64,000 nucleotides of DNA. Source: Fusibacter tunisiensis (GTDB lineage Bacteria; Bacillota; Clostridia; Peptostreptococcales; Acidaminobacteraceae). Shown here piece after piece: positions 52,482-60,811 of the stretch (its first letter is position 1; every line of letters starts with the position of its first letter). The stretch lies in contig NZ_JAFBDT010000002.1 in NCBI RefSeq assembly GCF_016908355.1, forward strand, positions 1-64,000, written 5' to 3'. Position numbers and translations under genes: made by a program. The notes under the pieces were generated by a model, which worked only from the letters and a program-made list of their open reading frames with translations, was not told the origin of the DNA and did no database searches.

Positions 52482-55400
52482 TTATTCAATAGCAACTACA
52501 TACAATTCGTTTAATGCTCTCGTATACGCTACATATTTTTCGTTTTGAGTCATCTGATGTGGCAATGCATAAACTGTTTCAAATTCTAGTCCTTTAGCTA
52601 GGTTTATTGGGATGACATTTAAGAATCCTCTTCTTACTTCACACTCGTCATCACTAATCACATTAACTTTTTCATTGTCATCAAGAAGATATTTTGATTC
52701 TATACTCTCATACAATGCAATGTCTTTGATGATAAACGCGATTCTGTCAGTGCCGTTAAGCTTAATCTCAGAACTTAACTTACTTATATCGCAGTGTTTT
52801 ACAGAACCATCAATTCCAATTGGCATCATATCAATGGAAAATTCTGAGTTTATAAACTCTGTTATCTGATGTGCGTTTCGGTAATTTTCATTAATACCAA
52901 AAGTCACCCAATGGTTGTCCACAATTTGCTTAACTTGATCTTCATTCATTCCCTTTGGATTGATACTTTGCTTTATGTCACCAAATAGATCGAATATTGC
53001 ACTAGGAAACACCTGCTTATATAGTGATATTTCAGTATATGCATAGTCCTGAAACTCATCAACAAATAGTTGTGTACGTTTATCATGTAGGCTATTGAAA
53101 ATTGCATTGCATCCAACCAAATGCAGAAACACTTCAAATTCATAAGTCAAGTTGCAATCGATTTGATTATCTTTCTTTATCTCAACAATCATTTGCTGGA
53201 TAACTTCAGGTAGGTAATCATTGCTGCGCCTATTAACAAACCTTTCAAATCGGTTTATTTTCTCTACAACTTCTTTATACTTGTTCAATAATTGCAGTGC
53301 AGTGCCATAACGAATGCCAAGATGTGGGAATCTGTTTAAGATGTCTTGATTTCTGTCGTTGTGGTAAAAAGCTCTAAATACATCACTAAATATATTATCC
53401 GCGATAGATACTTCATCTGTATTAATCCCATTTTTTTGTTTATAGACTGTTTTTTCAGATAATGTCCAGTTTTTAATCAAATGTTCTAGTATGTCTTTTT
53501 TGCCTTTCAATGTTTTGTCATTTGCATTTGCTTTTAGAGAATCATTAATGCTTTGCAATTTTTTCGTAGCATTGTTCATAGGTAAATTTGCAACTGTCTT
53601 TTTTACATCCTCATATATACTATTCAATAATGCGTTCTTCTCATATGCATCCGAAATACTACCTAACACTACACCGTCTTCACAAACTGACCTATATTCA
53701 TCTAGCAATCTCGCCTCTTCTAGTTCCAAGAACTTCTCTCGTTTTTCACTACTAGATAATACAATTGCAGTGATGTCTCTCTTAAACGTTTTTATGAAAC
53801 TGTCACTGTAAACAAGTTTAATTAAATCAGCATTAACAAATGTGTTCGATGTGATTTTTCGGAAATCTAAATCAGTACAGACATCGTTTTGATTGTAGTA
53901 CTGTCTTATCAAACTAGCATTGAATAACCCAATTGCCAGCCTATTCGCTGAATTAATCTTTAACGCACGCGACAGCTCATCGTTTTCCAAGTTCAACAAC
54001 CTTGTCGGAGAAATTATATAGATGCTCTTAATATCAAGATCTTGATTATTAAACACCATATACGAAAGGCGATGCAGCATGATCATTGTCTTTCCAGAAC
54101 CAGCGCACCCCAAAACAAGCATACTTTTCAACTCGTTGTAGGTAATTATTTCATACTGATTTCTTTGTATTGTTTGAATAATATCGTGGGTCTTCTTATC
54201 TCCTCTGTTAGCACTAATGACTTTTAACAGGAATTCATCAGAAATCACGTTATCTTCAATATCTCTATTGCCATAGTTTCCTTTTTTAGAGTATTTATCA
54301 ACGAATCCACAATAAATACCTGAAACAATCTCAAAATCCCGTACTAGCGAAAGGTTTCGCTCTTCATTCCCAATATAGATATTATACTGATAATACAGAT
54401 TGCAGATTTTGTCTCTCCAATCTACAACCAGGTTATCAATTGCATTCTTACCAATATAAAACTTCAAATTCTGGCCGTGATCAACCCTAGCAAAATACGG
54501 ATTATTTCTAATCTCTCGCCATAAATCTAACTCTCTCATTGCAACTTGATGCTGCTGATAAATCGATGAATCATAGCTATCGGAAAAATCATTGAATCCA
54601 TACTTTATGAGTTGCTCTTCATCTTTTGCACTTTTCAGATTCTTATCAGCGATTTCACTTACTCTAACAAAATACTGTTGTTCTTCAATATCCTCGTGTG
54701 CATTGTTGGGATTTCTTAAGAACTCTTCTCGCTTTAAAAGTTTGTCCGTTTTTTGTATAAACAGATGTTTGCCAATCGCATCTGGATATGCGAAGACAGT
54801 AGTCTTTGCTTCGCTATTAAAACTTACATGTATATAGTTCTTAGATGAATCAAACTCAACAAATACACCTTCCCCGTATATGTCATGATAGAGAGGTGTC
54901 TCGTTCTTTTTAAATCCCCCGGATATTTCAATCTCCTTGATTTTTTCAAACCGTAGTTTTTCTTGTTTCTGCTGCTCTTCTTCTCGCTTTTTTTCTAATT
55001 CAATTTTTTCCTGTAATCTACGCTCTGCTTCCTTTTTTCTTTGGATTTCTATCTGCTGTTGCCGCTTTCTATCCTCTTCTTGTTTCCTTTGAAGCTCCAA
55101 TCGCTCTTGTTGCTTACGTTCCTCTTCTTGTTTCCTTTGGATTACTATTTGTTCTTGCCGTTTACGCTCGGCTTCTTGTTTCCTCTCAAACTCGATTTGT
55201 TCTAGCCGTATACGCTCAATATCTTGTTGCTGTTTTAGTTGCATCTGTTCTTGACGATTTTGTTCCTCTATTTGTGTCTGCTGTTGTACAGCCTTGTTTT
55301 CTAATGGATTTGAAACAAACAAGGTTTTGCCGAGGACAGACTTATCACGTTCATGCTTCTTAAATTTATATTCAACAATTATTGTCTTTTCCTTAATCGC

Positions 55401-55538
55401 GCAGACTGTCACCATCTCTCCATTTTGAGCAAATAACTTCTGTCCGGTTCTAATTCCTGTCTCTATATCATATGTGGTATCAGCTTCATTTTTTGCTTCT
55501 ACCACAGCCTTTTTTCTCTTAAAAAAATCGAAAAAACC
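52482..55538 (-). CDS. Superfamily 1 (UvrD/Rep-like) helicase with long coiled coil
   Basis: About 1018 residues. The N-terminal 80 residues contain a small beta-rich part; then about 120 residues of almost only Gln, Glu, Arg, Lys (repeats like RKQEEERKQQERLELQ) form a long coiled coil or charged helix. The helicase core shows motif I GCAGSGKT, motif II FVDEFQDY, motif III-like DLFGDIKQS, NYRN and the C-terminal motifs V/VI (LAKGLEFETVYALP and YVAYTRALNELYV). Expected to translocate on DNA and unwind or clear it. The frame opens at a TTG (55562), but AAAGGGG points to the GTG at 55538 (then GFFDFFKRKK). Likely part of a phage-defence or DNA-processing set. Confidence 0.87.
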   Translation of the reverse strand, partial: GFFDFFKRKKAVVEAKNEADTTYDIETGIRTGQKLFAQNGEMVTVCAIKEKTIIVEYKFKKHERDKSVLGKTLFVSNPLENKAVQQQTQIEEQNRQEQMQLKQQQDIERIRLEQIEFERKQEAERKRQEQIVIQRKQEEERKQQERLELQRKQEEDRKRQQQIEIQRKKEAERRLQEKIELEKKREEEQQKQEKLRFEKIKEIEISGGFKKNETPLYHDIYGEGVFVEFDSSKNYIHVSFNSEAKTTVFAYPDAIGKHLFIQKTDKLLKREEFLRNPNNAHEDIEEQQYFVRVSEIADKNLKSAKDEEQLIKYGFNDFSDSYDSSIYQQHQVAMRELDLWREIRNNPYFARVDHGQNLKFYIGKNAIDNLVVDWRDKICNLYYQYNIYIGNEERNLSLVRDFEIVSGIYCGFVDKYSKKGNYGNRDIEDNVISDEFLLKVISANRGDKKTHDIIQTIQRNQYEIITYNELKSMLVLGCAGSGKTMIMLHRLSYMVFNNQDLDIKSIYIISPTRLLNLENDELSRALKINSANRLAIGLFNASLIRQYYNQNDVCTDLDFRKITSNTFVNADLIKLVYSDSFIKTFKRDITAIVLSSSEKREKFLELEEARLLDEYRSVCEDGVVLGSISDAYEKNALLNSIYEDVKKTVANLPMNNATKKLQSINDSLKANANDKTLKGKKDILEHLIKNWTLSEKTVYKQKNGINTDEVSIADNIFSDVFRAFYHNDRNQDILNRFPHLGIRYGTALQLLNKYKEVVEKINRFERFVNRRSNDYLPEVIQQMIVEIKKDNQIDCNLTYEFEVFLHLVGCNAIFNSLHDKRTQLFVDEFQDYAYTEISLYKQVFPSAIFDLFGDIKQSINPKGMNEDQVKQIVDNHWVTFGINENYRNAHQITEFINSEFSIDMMPIGIDGSVKHCDISKLSSEIKLNGTDRIAFIIKDIALYESIESKYLLDDNEKVNVISDDECEVRRGFLNVIPINLAKGLEFETVYALPHQMTQNEKYVAYTRALNELYVVAIE

Positions 55539-55606
55539 CACATCGACACCCCTTTTTCTCAAGTATGATGAGTCTGTTTTGCATTGATAAAAGTATTGAC
55601 TTTAAA

Positions 55607-55840
55607 TCAAACGCAAACATATCTCTGCTGCCCCGATGAAGTCTTTTCAATCGGAACAACCCCTATATCATCTGTCTTTATATAGTTGAGAAATAAGGTG
55701 CCAAGGAGTAAACGATCACTTCTTGAAATCCGGTTCCATTCATACCCTTTGAACAGATCCCTTAATAGGAATACTTCACCAGATAACAGATTTGATACTT
55801 CAGCCTTTGCTTTATCTAATAATTCATTCACAGTTGGCAT
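55607..55840 (-). CDS. DUF1413 domain protein
   Basis: 77 residues; the pattern LLSGEVFLLRDLFKGYEWNRISRSDRLLLGTLF identifies DUF1413, a small, often plasmid- or island-borne family of unknown role. GGGAGG lies seven bases before the ATG at 55840; an upstream TTG is less likely. It is about 70 bases upstream of the helicase gene and probably heads the same transcript. Confidence 0.8.
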   Translation of the reverse strand: MPTVNELLDKAKAEVSNLLSGEVFLLRDLFKGYEWNRISRSDRLLLGTLFLNYIKTDDIGVVPIEKTSSGQQRYVCV

Positions 55841-56103
55841 TTTCTTACCTCCCAAAGGAATAACAACATCAACAACATTGTTATATCAATTTTACTCCTG
55901 TGAGAGGTTTTTAACAAGAAGATTCAACAATAACTGGAAATTTTCTGTTTGAAGTATCGATTATAGCGATACAATTTATTGAAATAAACCGTAGAGAAAC
56001 CAACCCAAATCAGAAAACGGAATATAATAAAGGTAGTGAAGTATGATCTTTTATAGACATGGGTGATTAATTTTTTAACTGAAAATAATATTTATGAGGT
56101 GTA

Positions 56104-56440
56104 CAGATGCCCTTCTCAACGTGGAAGTATATGAGGGTATCTTTTTTTTGCATTTTTTCCGCTCAACATTGCTTCCCATCGTGGAAATAAGTGAGGGCAT
56201 AAATTTTCTGGTTCACAATACTACGATTTGTCATGGAAAATGATGAATATTTTTTGTAGGACATCCATTTCATCGTGGAAGTAAGTGAGAGGAAAATTCA
56301 TTCCGTACAACATACCTTCTCATCGTGGAAGTATATGAGAAGAAAATTTTTGTATGGTAGCCGAATTTTTGCCTTTAGTAGTGAGGGGCAAAATTATTTT
56401 TTATCCAACCACACATTTCGTCGTGGAAATAAGTAGAGAT
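56104..56440. repeat. Array of stem-loops with a conserved loop
   Basis: Five clear copies of the motif (A/T)CGTGGAA(G/A)TA(A/T)(A/G)TGAG, at 56118, 56178, 56272, 56322 and 56420, plus two decayed ones near 56230 and 56370, mostly 42-60 bases apart. The flanks differ between copies yet pair across the motif: CTTCTCA/TGAGAAG in the fourth, TTTTGCC/GGCAAAA in the decayed one near 56370, CCCT/AGGG-type in the first. Variable stem with constant loop suggests a selected secondary structure, as DNA or RNA. The array fills most of the 700-base gap between the divergent DUF1413 and ATPase genes. Best guess: an iteron-like origin for the mobile element. Confidence 0.7.
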
Positions 56441-56546
56441 ACTTTTTCTAGTCTGGTTGTCAAAATGTCTTTCTTACTGCCTATACAGTAAGAGCTTCTC
56501 TCAACTTCAGAAAAAACAAATCAAAAATCAAGGAGGAATTACCAAA

Positions 56547-57602
56547 ATGAAAAAACGATTCAATACCATCGATGGTCAAACGTTAATGACCATGCCACTT
56601 CAGCCATTAGATTTTATCATTGAAAATCTTTTATCAAAAGGTCTTCACATTCTTGCAGGCTCACCAAAGGTGGGAAAAAGTTGGTTAGCCCTATGGCTTG
56701 CTGTTGTCGTCTCTAAAGGTGAAGACATTTGGGGCAATAAAGTAAAACAAGGTGACACTCTCTATCTTTGCTTTGAGGACAGTCAAATCCGAATTCAAAA
56801 TCGTCTGTTTGAAATAACAGATGAAGCATCTGCTGCGGTTAACTTCTGTACAGAGCAAGCAACATTAGGCGGTGAATTAGAAGAACGGATCAGAACTTTT
56901 GTGGAAGAGCATCCAAACTGTGTTTTGATTATCATCGATACCCTTCAAATGATTCGTGGATCTTCTACTGATAACAGCTATGCCAGTGACTACAGTGAAT
57001 TATCTGTTCTAAAAAACATCGCAGATGAACTTGAAATCGCCATACTGCTCATTCATCATCTGAGAAAAGAAAATGACATCGATCCGTTCAATCGAATCTC
57101 TGGTACGACTGGGATTCAAGGTGCAGTAGATTCTAATTTTATTCTTTCTGAAGATGTTCGCGGTAGTGGTCAGGCGAAGCTGTATTGCGTGGGTAGAGAT
57201 ATTGAGTACAGAGAAATTTGTCTGAAACGAAATGAAGAAAACATTTGGGAAGTGGTATCTGACAGCTTTAAAAATAAAGATATGCTGCTCCATGGCATTG
57301 TCCTTCTCATTTCTGATTTTATGAAAGACAAAGAAAGCTATACGGGATCGCCAACAGAGTTATCGACCCTGCTATCTGTTCAAAGCAGTGATCAAATTTC
57401 TTCAAGGCTTTTGTCAAAACACATCAGACTGAACCTTGAAGAACTTCGCAAACGCTGTATCTATGCGGATTTCAAAAAGAGTAATGGCAAACGCATTATC
57501 TCGCTCTCTATCATTAGGGACGATAGTGTCGATAATCAGGGGACTTCGATAGGTGCTCCCGATAATGACCCTTATGACCCTGTGGAAGTGAGTAGTAGCT
57601 AA
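56547..57602 (+). CDS. RepA/DnaB-like AAA ATPase of the mobile element
   Basis: 351 residues of the RecA-fold AAA_25 group, like the RSF1010 RepA helicase. Walker A GSPKVGKSW at about 33-41, Walker B VLIIIDTLQMI at about 132-142, and HHLRKEND; the C-terminal 110 residues look like a winged-helix region (LSTLLSVQSSDQISSRLLSKHI). Probably the replicative helicase of an integrative mobilizable element. The frame runs back to 56457, but AAGGAGG before the ATG at 56547 decides the start. The stem-loop array lies directly upstream. Confidence 0.83.
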   Translation: MKKRFNTIDGQTLMTMPLQPLDFIIENLLSKGLHILAGSPKVGKSWLALWLAVVVSKGEDIWGNKVKQGDTLYLCFEDSQIRIQNRLFEITDEASAAVNFCTEQATLGGELEERIRTFVEEHPNCVLIIIDTLQMIRGSSTDNSYASDYSELSVLKNIADELEIAILLIHHLRKENDIDPFNRISGTTGIQGAVDSNFILSEDVRGSGQAKLYCVGRDIEYREICLKRNEENIWEVVSDSFKNKDMLLHGIVLLISDFMKDKESYTGSPTELSTLLSVQSSDQISSRLLSKHIRLNLEELRKRCIYADFKKSNGKRIISLSIIRDDSVDNQGTSIGAPDNDPYDPVEVSSS

Positions 57603-58040
57603 TCCTATTCAGAGAAAAAAATCATAACAACGATTATTTGCCCCTGTGTGGAATATTTCTAGAGCCGTTGGCATCACAATGCCTGATGCCGATTATAATC
57701 GAAATTCGGGGCATTTGTGAGCCGGAAAAACGGCAGAAATGAGAAATGGCACAATGGCGTTATTTGAAACTGCCAACTCACCACCACTAAAAATGAGTAT
57801 TAAAAATTAGCAGGATAAAGCATGGTGCTGTAAACGCCCCTTGCGATCACATCGGACGGCAATGCCGACCGATGAAAACCCCACCAATTGGAGCTTCTAA
57901 GAGAAAACCCAGTAATATCAAAATAGTGCTGTAAATAAGCATTTTGGACGTTGTCAGTGCTGTAACTAGACTCAAAACCCACAGATACGCCATTTACTAG
58001 GTGCTGTGCAAGGTGACGTTAATAAAAAGGAGAGATTTAT
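57603..58040 (+). other. 438-base non-coding spacer with short repeats
   Basis: No convincing gene. GTGCTGTAA appears three times (57831, 57930, 57957) and GTGCTGTGC once (58002), with small inverted repeats between (CGGACGGCAATGCCGACCG, and GAGCCGGAAAAACGGC). It separates the ATPase gene from the ribbon-helix-helix gene of the mobile element. Possible oriT, regulator sites or a structured RNA; nothing decides between them. Confidence 0.4.
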
Positions 58041-58481
58041 ATGAGTACACAGAAATATGAAAACAAAGAGCGTGTGAACGCATGGCTACCGCCATCTATG
58101 ATTAAAAACATGGAACTACTTTGTGATCCAAACAACATGAAAAACAAATCTGAATTTATTTATAAGGCGGTTGATTTTTATATTGGCTATTTAGCCAGTC
58201 AAAATAGCACCACTTATCTTTCTAAAATTCTACTGGATGCCATTGATGGAACGCTTAAGATGACTGAGAATCGGCAATCTGCTAACCTCTTTCGTCTGTC
58301 TGTTGAAATGAGTATGATGATGAATATTCTTGCTGCAGGGCTTGAAATTAGTGATGAAGATTTACGAAAACTTCGAGGTAGATGCGTTTCAGAAGTCAAA
58401 AGAAACCGTGGAAAAATCAATATGGAAGATGCCGTCAAATACCAAATGGGACTGGATTTGGAGGAGGAATCGAATGAATAA
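58041..58481 (+). CDS. Ribbon-helix-helix-like protein of the mobile element
   Basis: 146 residues. The first 50 match a ribbon-helix-helix DNA-binding fold (RVNAWLPPSMIKNMELL, NKSEFIYKAVDFYIGYL); the rest is helical without known motif. Such proteins on mobile elements are accessory relaxosome or copy-control factors. AAAGGAGA precedes the ATG, and its stop overlaps the start of the next gene, so it belongs to an operon with the small protein and the recombinase. Confidence 0.75.
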   Translation: MSTQKYENKERVNAWLPPSMIKNMELLCDPNNMKNKSEFIYKAVDFYIGYLASQNSTTYLSKILLDAIDGTLKMTENRQSANLFRLSVEMSMMMNILAAGLEISDEDLRKLRGRCVSEVKRNRGKINMEDAVKYQMGLDLEEESNE

Positions 58482-58764
58482 AAGAACTGAAGCACAGCAC
58501 TATCTAGAAACTAAAATCCTCGGAGCATATGAAACAGCTGAAGTTGTTTGGAAGAATGACACCGAAGGAACATACCATAGAACCTTTGACGATACAGCTA
58601 TTTTAAACGATGGAAGTCAGCATGTTGTAGAGAGATATATGGATATTGAAGGTCGAACTTTTAGAGTTTGTTCTGTTTTTCCTACGGTGAAGCAGTCCAC
58701 GCCTACAGAAAAATTATTAACCCTAATTGATAATACCCTTGAAGAATCATTAAAAAAGGCTTGA
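58474..58764 (+). CDS. Small conserved mobile-element protein
   Basis: 96 residues from the ATG at 58474, which overlaps the end of the previous gene and has GGAGGAGG in front; the longer open frame from 58330 has no such support. Contains YHRTFDDTAILNDGSQHVVERYMDIEGRTFRV, which resembles the small 'transposon-encoded' proteins found next to large serine recombinases in clostridial elements. Function unknown. Confidence 0.68.
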   Translation: MNKRTEAQHYLETKILGAYETAEVVWKNDTEGTYHRTFDDTAILNDGSQHVVERYMDIEGRTFRVCSVFPTVKQSTPTEKLLTLIDNTLEESLKKA

Positions 58765-58847
58765 TTTCAATAGCTTTGTGGCAACGTTTGCGGTATCATA
58801 TGTGGTACCGTATTCAGTTTGCCATAAGAGAAAAGGAGGATTTACAA

Positions 58848-60536
58848 ATGGCAGACAAAGAAAAATACACCATACTTTATGGAAGGCTGAGTCAAGAGGA
58901 TGAGCGTGAGGGGGAATCCAACAGCATTCAAAATCAGCGATTAATACTAACCGCATATGCAGAAGATAAAGCATTTGAGAATTTAAAATTCCTATACGAT
59001 GACGGTTATTCAGGAACAAACTTTAACAGACCCGCTTGGAATGAAATTATGTCTCTTATTGAAAATGGACAAGTTGAAACCCTTATTGTAAAGGATATGA
59101 GCAGACTTGGGCGTGATTATCTTCAAACAGGGCAGCTCATGGAGATTGTGTTTCCAAACTATAAAGTACGATTTATCGCTATTAACGATGCTGTTGATAC
59201 CCTGTATGGAGACAATGATTTTGCGCCCTTTCGCAATCTGTTCAACGATTTCTATGCGAAAGATTGCAGTAAGAAAATCCGAGCTGTTAAGAAAGCACAA
59301 GCAGAACGTGGTGAAAGAGTTGCAACAAAGCCACCTTATGGTTATGTAAAAAGTCCTGACAATCCCAAACTGATTGTTCAAGATTTTGAAAGTGCTGAAG
59401 TGGTTCGCTACATTTTCAAGCTGTGTTCTGAGGGTAGAGGTCCAAAGCAAATTGCAAGGAAACTGAAAGAGGATCAGATTTTAACCCCTTCAAACTATTA
59501 CTACAAGCATAATGGAGTTGCCCTGACAAACCTTGATACCACAAGACCGTATAATTGGAGTGGCAACACCATTGCCAATATTTTAGAAGATATCACCTAC
59601 ATTGGTCATACCGTTAATATGAAGCACACGACTGTTTCTTACAAAAACAAAAGACAAATTGTAAGACCTGAATCTGAATGGCTAGTTTTTAAGAATACCC
59701 ATGAACCGTTAATCACTCAAGAACTGTGGGATATCGTTCAAAGTATTCGAAAGCATAAAAAACGTCCACCAAAGAAAATGGATACGCCAAATATGTTTTC
59801 TGGACTGGTATTTTGCGAAGATTGCGGTGGTACTTTAGTGCTACATCGAGCTCATACGATGGAATCTACTAAAAACAATTTCATGTGCTCCACCTATAAA
59901 AAGCGTGGCAAAGAAGAATGTACTTCGCATTATATTAGGGAAAGTCAGCTAACTGCAATCATCTTGGATGATTTGAAACGAGTGACTCATTTTGCAAGAC
60001 AACAAGAAAAGCTGTTTGCAGAACATATCAATCAAAGAAATTCTTTCGAAACACGGAAGGAGCTTACAAGACTTCAGCGTGACCTTGACAATATGAAGCG
60101 GAGAGACACAGAGCTTACAATCCTATTCAAACGACTTTATGAGGATAATGTCCTTAGAAGAATCCCAGATGAACACTTCCGAATGTTGTCTTCAGAGTAT
60201 ACAGATGAGCAAAAAATTCTGAGAAACAACATACCAAAAACAGAAGAAAAAATGGAAAAGCTGAAAAATTCACTCACGAATGTCGAATTGTTTATTGAGA
60301 AAGCAAAACGATATATAGACATCACAGAATTGACTGCAGAGTTATTACACCTCTTTATAGGTAAAATTGTAGTGGGTGAAAAGGCTGAAAGGTATTCAAG
60401 AACAGCTGAGCAATGCGTCTGGATTTACTATCGTGATATTGGAATACTCGATGATGTCACTAAGGAAAATGATATTTCAGAACCTGATTATGAATTTATT
60501 GCCGATGGGAATGGTGAGCTAAGGCTTGTAATTTAG
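58848..60536 (+). CDS. Large serine recombinase
   Basis: 562 residues. The resolvase domain (1-150) has YGRLSQEDE, with the nucleophile Ser, and IVKDMSRLGRDYLQTGQLME with the catalytic Arg. A recombinase domain (about 160-270), a zinc ribbon (CEDCGG ... CSTYKKRGKEEC, about 320-360) and a coiled coil follow. TnpX/Tn4451- and Tn5397-type enzymes of this form integrate and excise clostridial mobilizable elements using short att sites. The start is the ATG at 58848 with AAAGGAGG. Probably the integrase of the element that contains the ATPase and the ribbon-helix-helix gene. No relaxase gene is seen. Confidence 0.92.
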   Translation: MADKEKYTILYGRLSQEDEREGESNSIQNQRLILTAYAEDKAFENLKFLYDDGYSGTNFNRPAWNEIMSLIENGQVETLIVKDMSRLGRDYLQTGQLMEIVFPNYKVRFIAINDAVDTLYGDNDFAPFRNLFNDFYAKDCSKKIRAVKKAQAERGERVATKPPYGYVKSPDNPKLIVQDFESAEVVRYIFKLCSEGRGPKQIARKLKEDQILTPSNYYYKHNGVALTNLDTTRPYNWSGNTIANILEDITYIGHTVNMKHTTVSYKNKRQIVRPESEWLVFKNTHEPLITQELWDIVQSIRKHKKRPPKKMDTPNMFSGLVFCEDCGGTLVLHRAHTMESTKNNFMCSTYKKRGKEECTSHYIRESQLTAIILDDLKRVTHFARQQEKLFAEHINQRNSFETRKELTRLQRDLDNMKRRDTELTILFKRLYEDNVLRRIPDEHFRMLSSEYTDEQKILRNNIPKTEEKMEKLKNSLTNVELFIEKAKRYIDITELTAELLHLFIGKIVVGEKAERYSRTAEQCVWIYYRDIGILDDVTKENDISEPDYEFIADGNGELRLVI

Positions 60537-60546
60537 GCAAAACAAA

Positions 60547-60570
60547 AGCGGACAGCCGTAACTGTCCGCT
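60547..60570. terminator. Hairpin after the recombinase gene
   Basis: AGCGGACAG-CCGTAA-CTGTCCGCT, 10 bases after the recombinase stop. T-rich only on the minus strand (TTTTGTTTTG), so it works best for leftward transcripts; it may still end the recombinase mRNA. Confidence 0.55.
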
Positions 60571-60740
60571 CAATGCCACCATTTATTCGGTAGGTTCAGA
60601 AAGTATCCTTATGAACACTACCATAAATCGCAGGAGATTTTTTAAAAAGAACCACTAAGTTATATAATTCATGTTTTACCAGAATTGTAAGCCCTCTAAA
60701 ACACTCTAATTTAAATCCTTATAGCGTTTAACAATCTTCT

Positions 60741-60778
60741 GTTAACTGTCCCTGGAAAAACCACTTAAAGCGGTACGC
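60741..60778 (-). repeat. Fragment of the inverted-repeat family, copy 5
   Basis: Minus strand GTACCGCTTTAAGTGG, then GGGACAGTTAAC, is almost the same as the left end of copy 3 at 46034. The rest of the element is not found in 60571-60740. Marks a break point next to the accessory region. Confidence 0.6.
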
Positions 60779-60811
60779 TTAGTGCATTAGGGGTACGCTT
60801 AGTGCATTAGG
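60772..60811. repeat. Perfect 20-bp tandem duplication at the end of a gene
   Basis: GGTACGCTTAGTGCATTAGG occurs twice in a row (60772-60791, 60792-60811). The inner copy holds the stop codon and last codons of the surface protein gene; the outer copy runs into the repeat fragment. Likely created during an insertion or by slippage. Confidence 0.85.

Noticed and set aside
56104-56440. CRISPR array
   Set aside because: The units vary in sequence, spacing runs from 42 to 60 bases, flanks pair with each other, and there is no cas gene in the window.
58803-58812. GGTACCGTAT before the recombinase as a further repeat copy
   Set aside because: Only about eight bases match the element end; none of the internal motifs follow.
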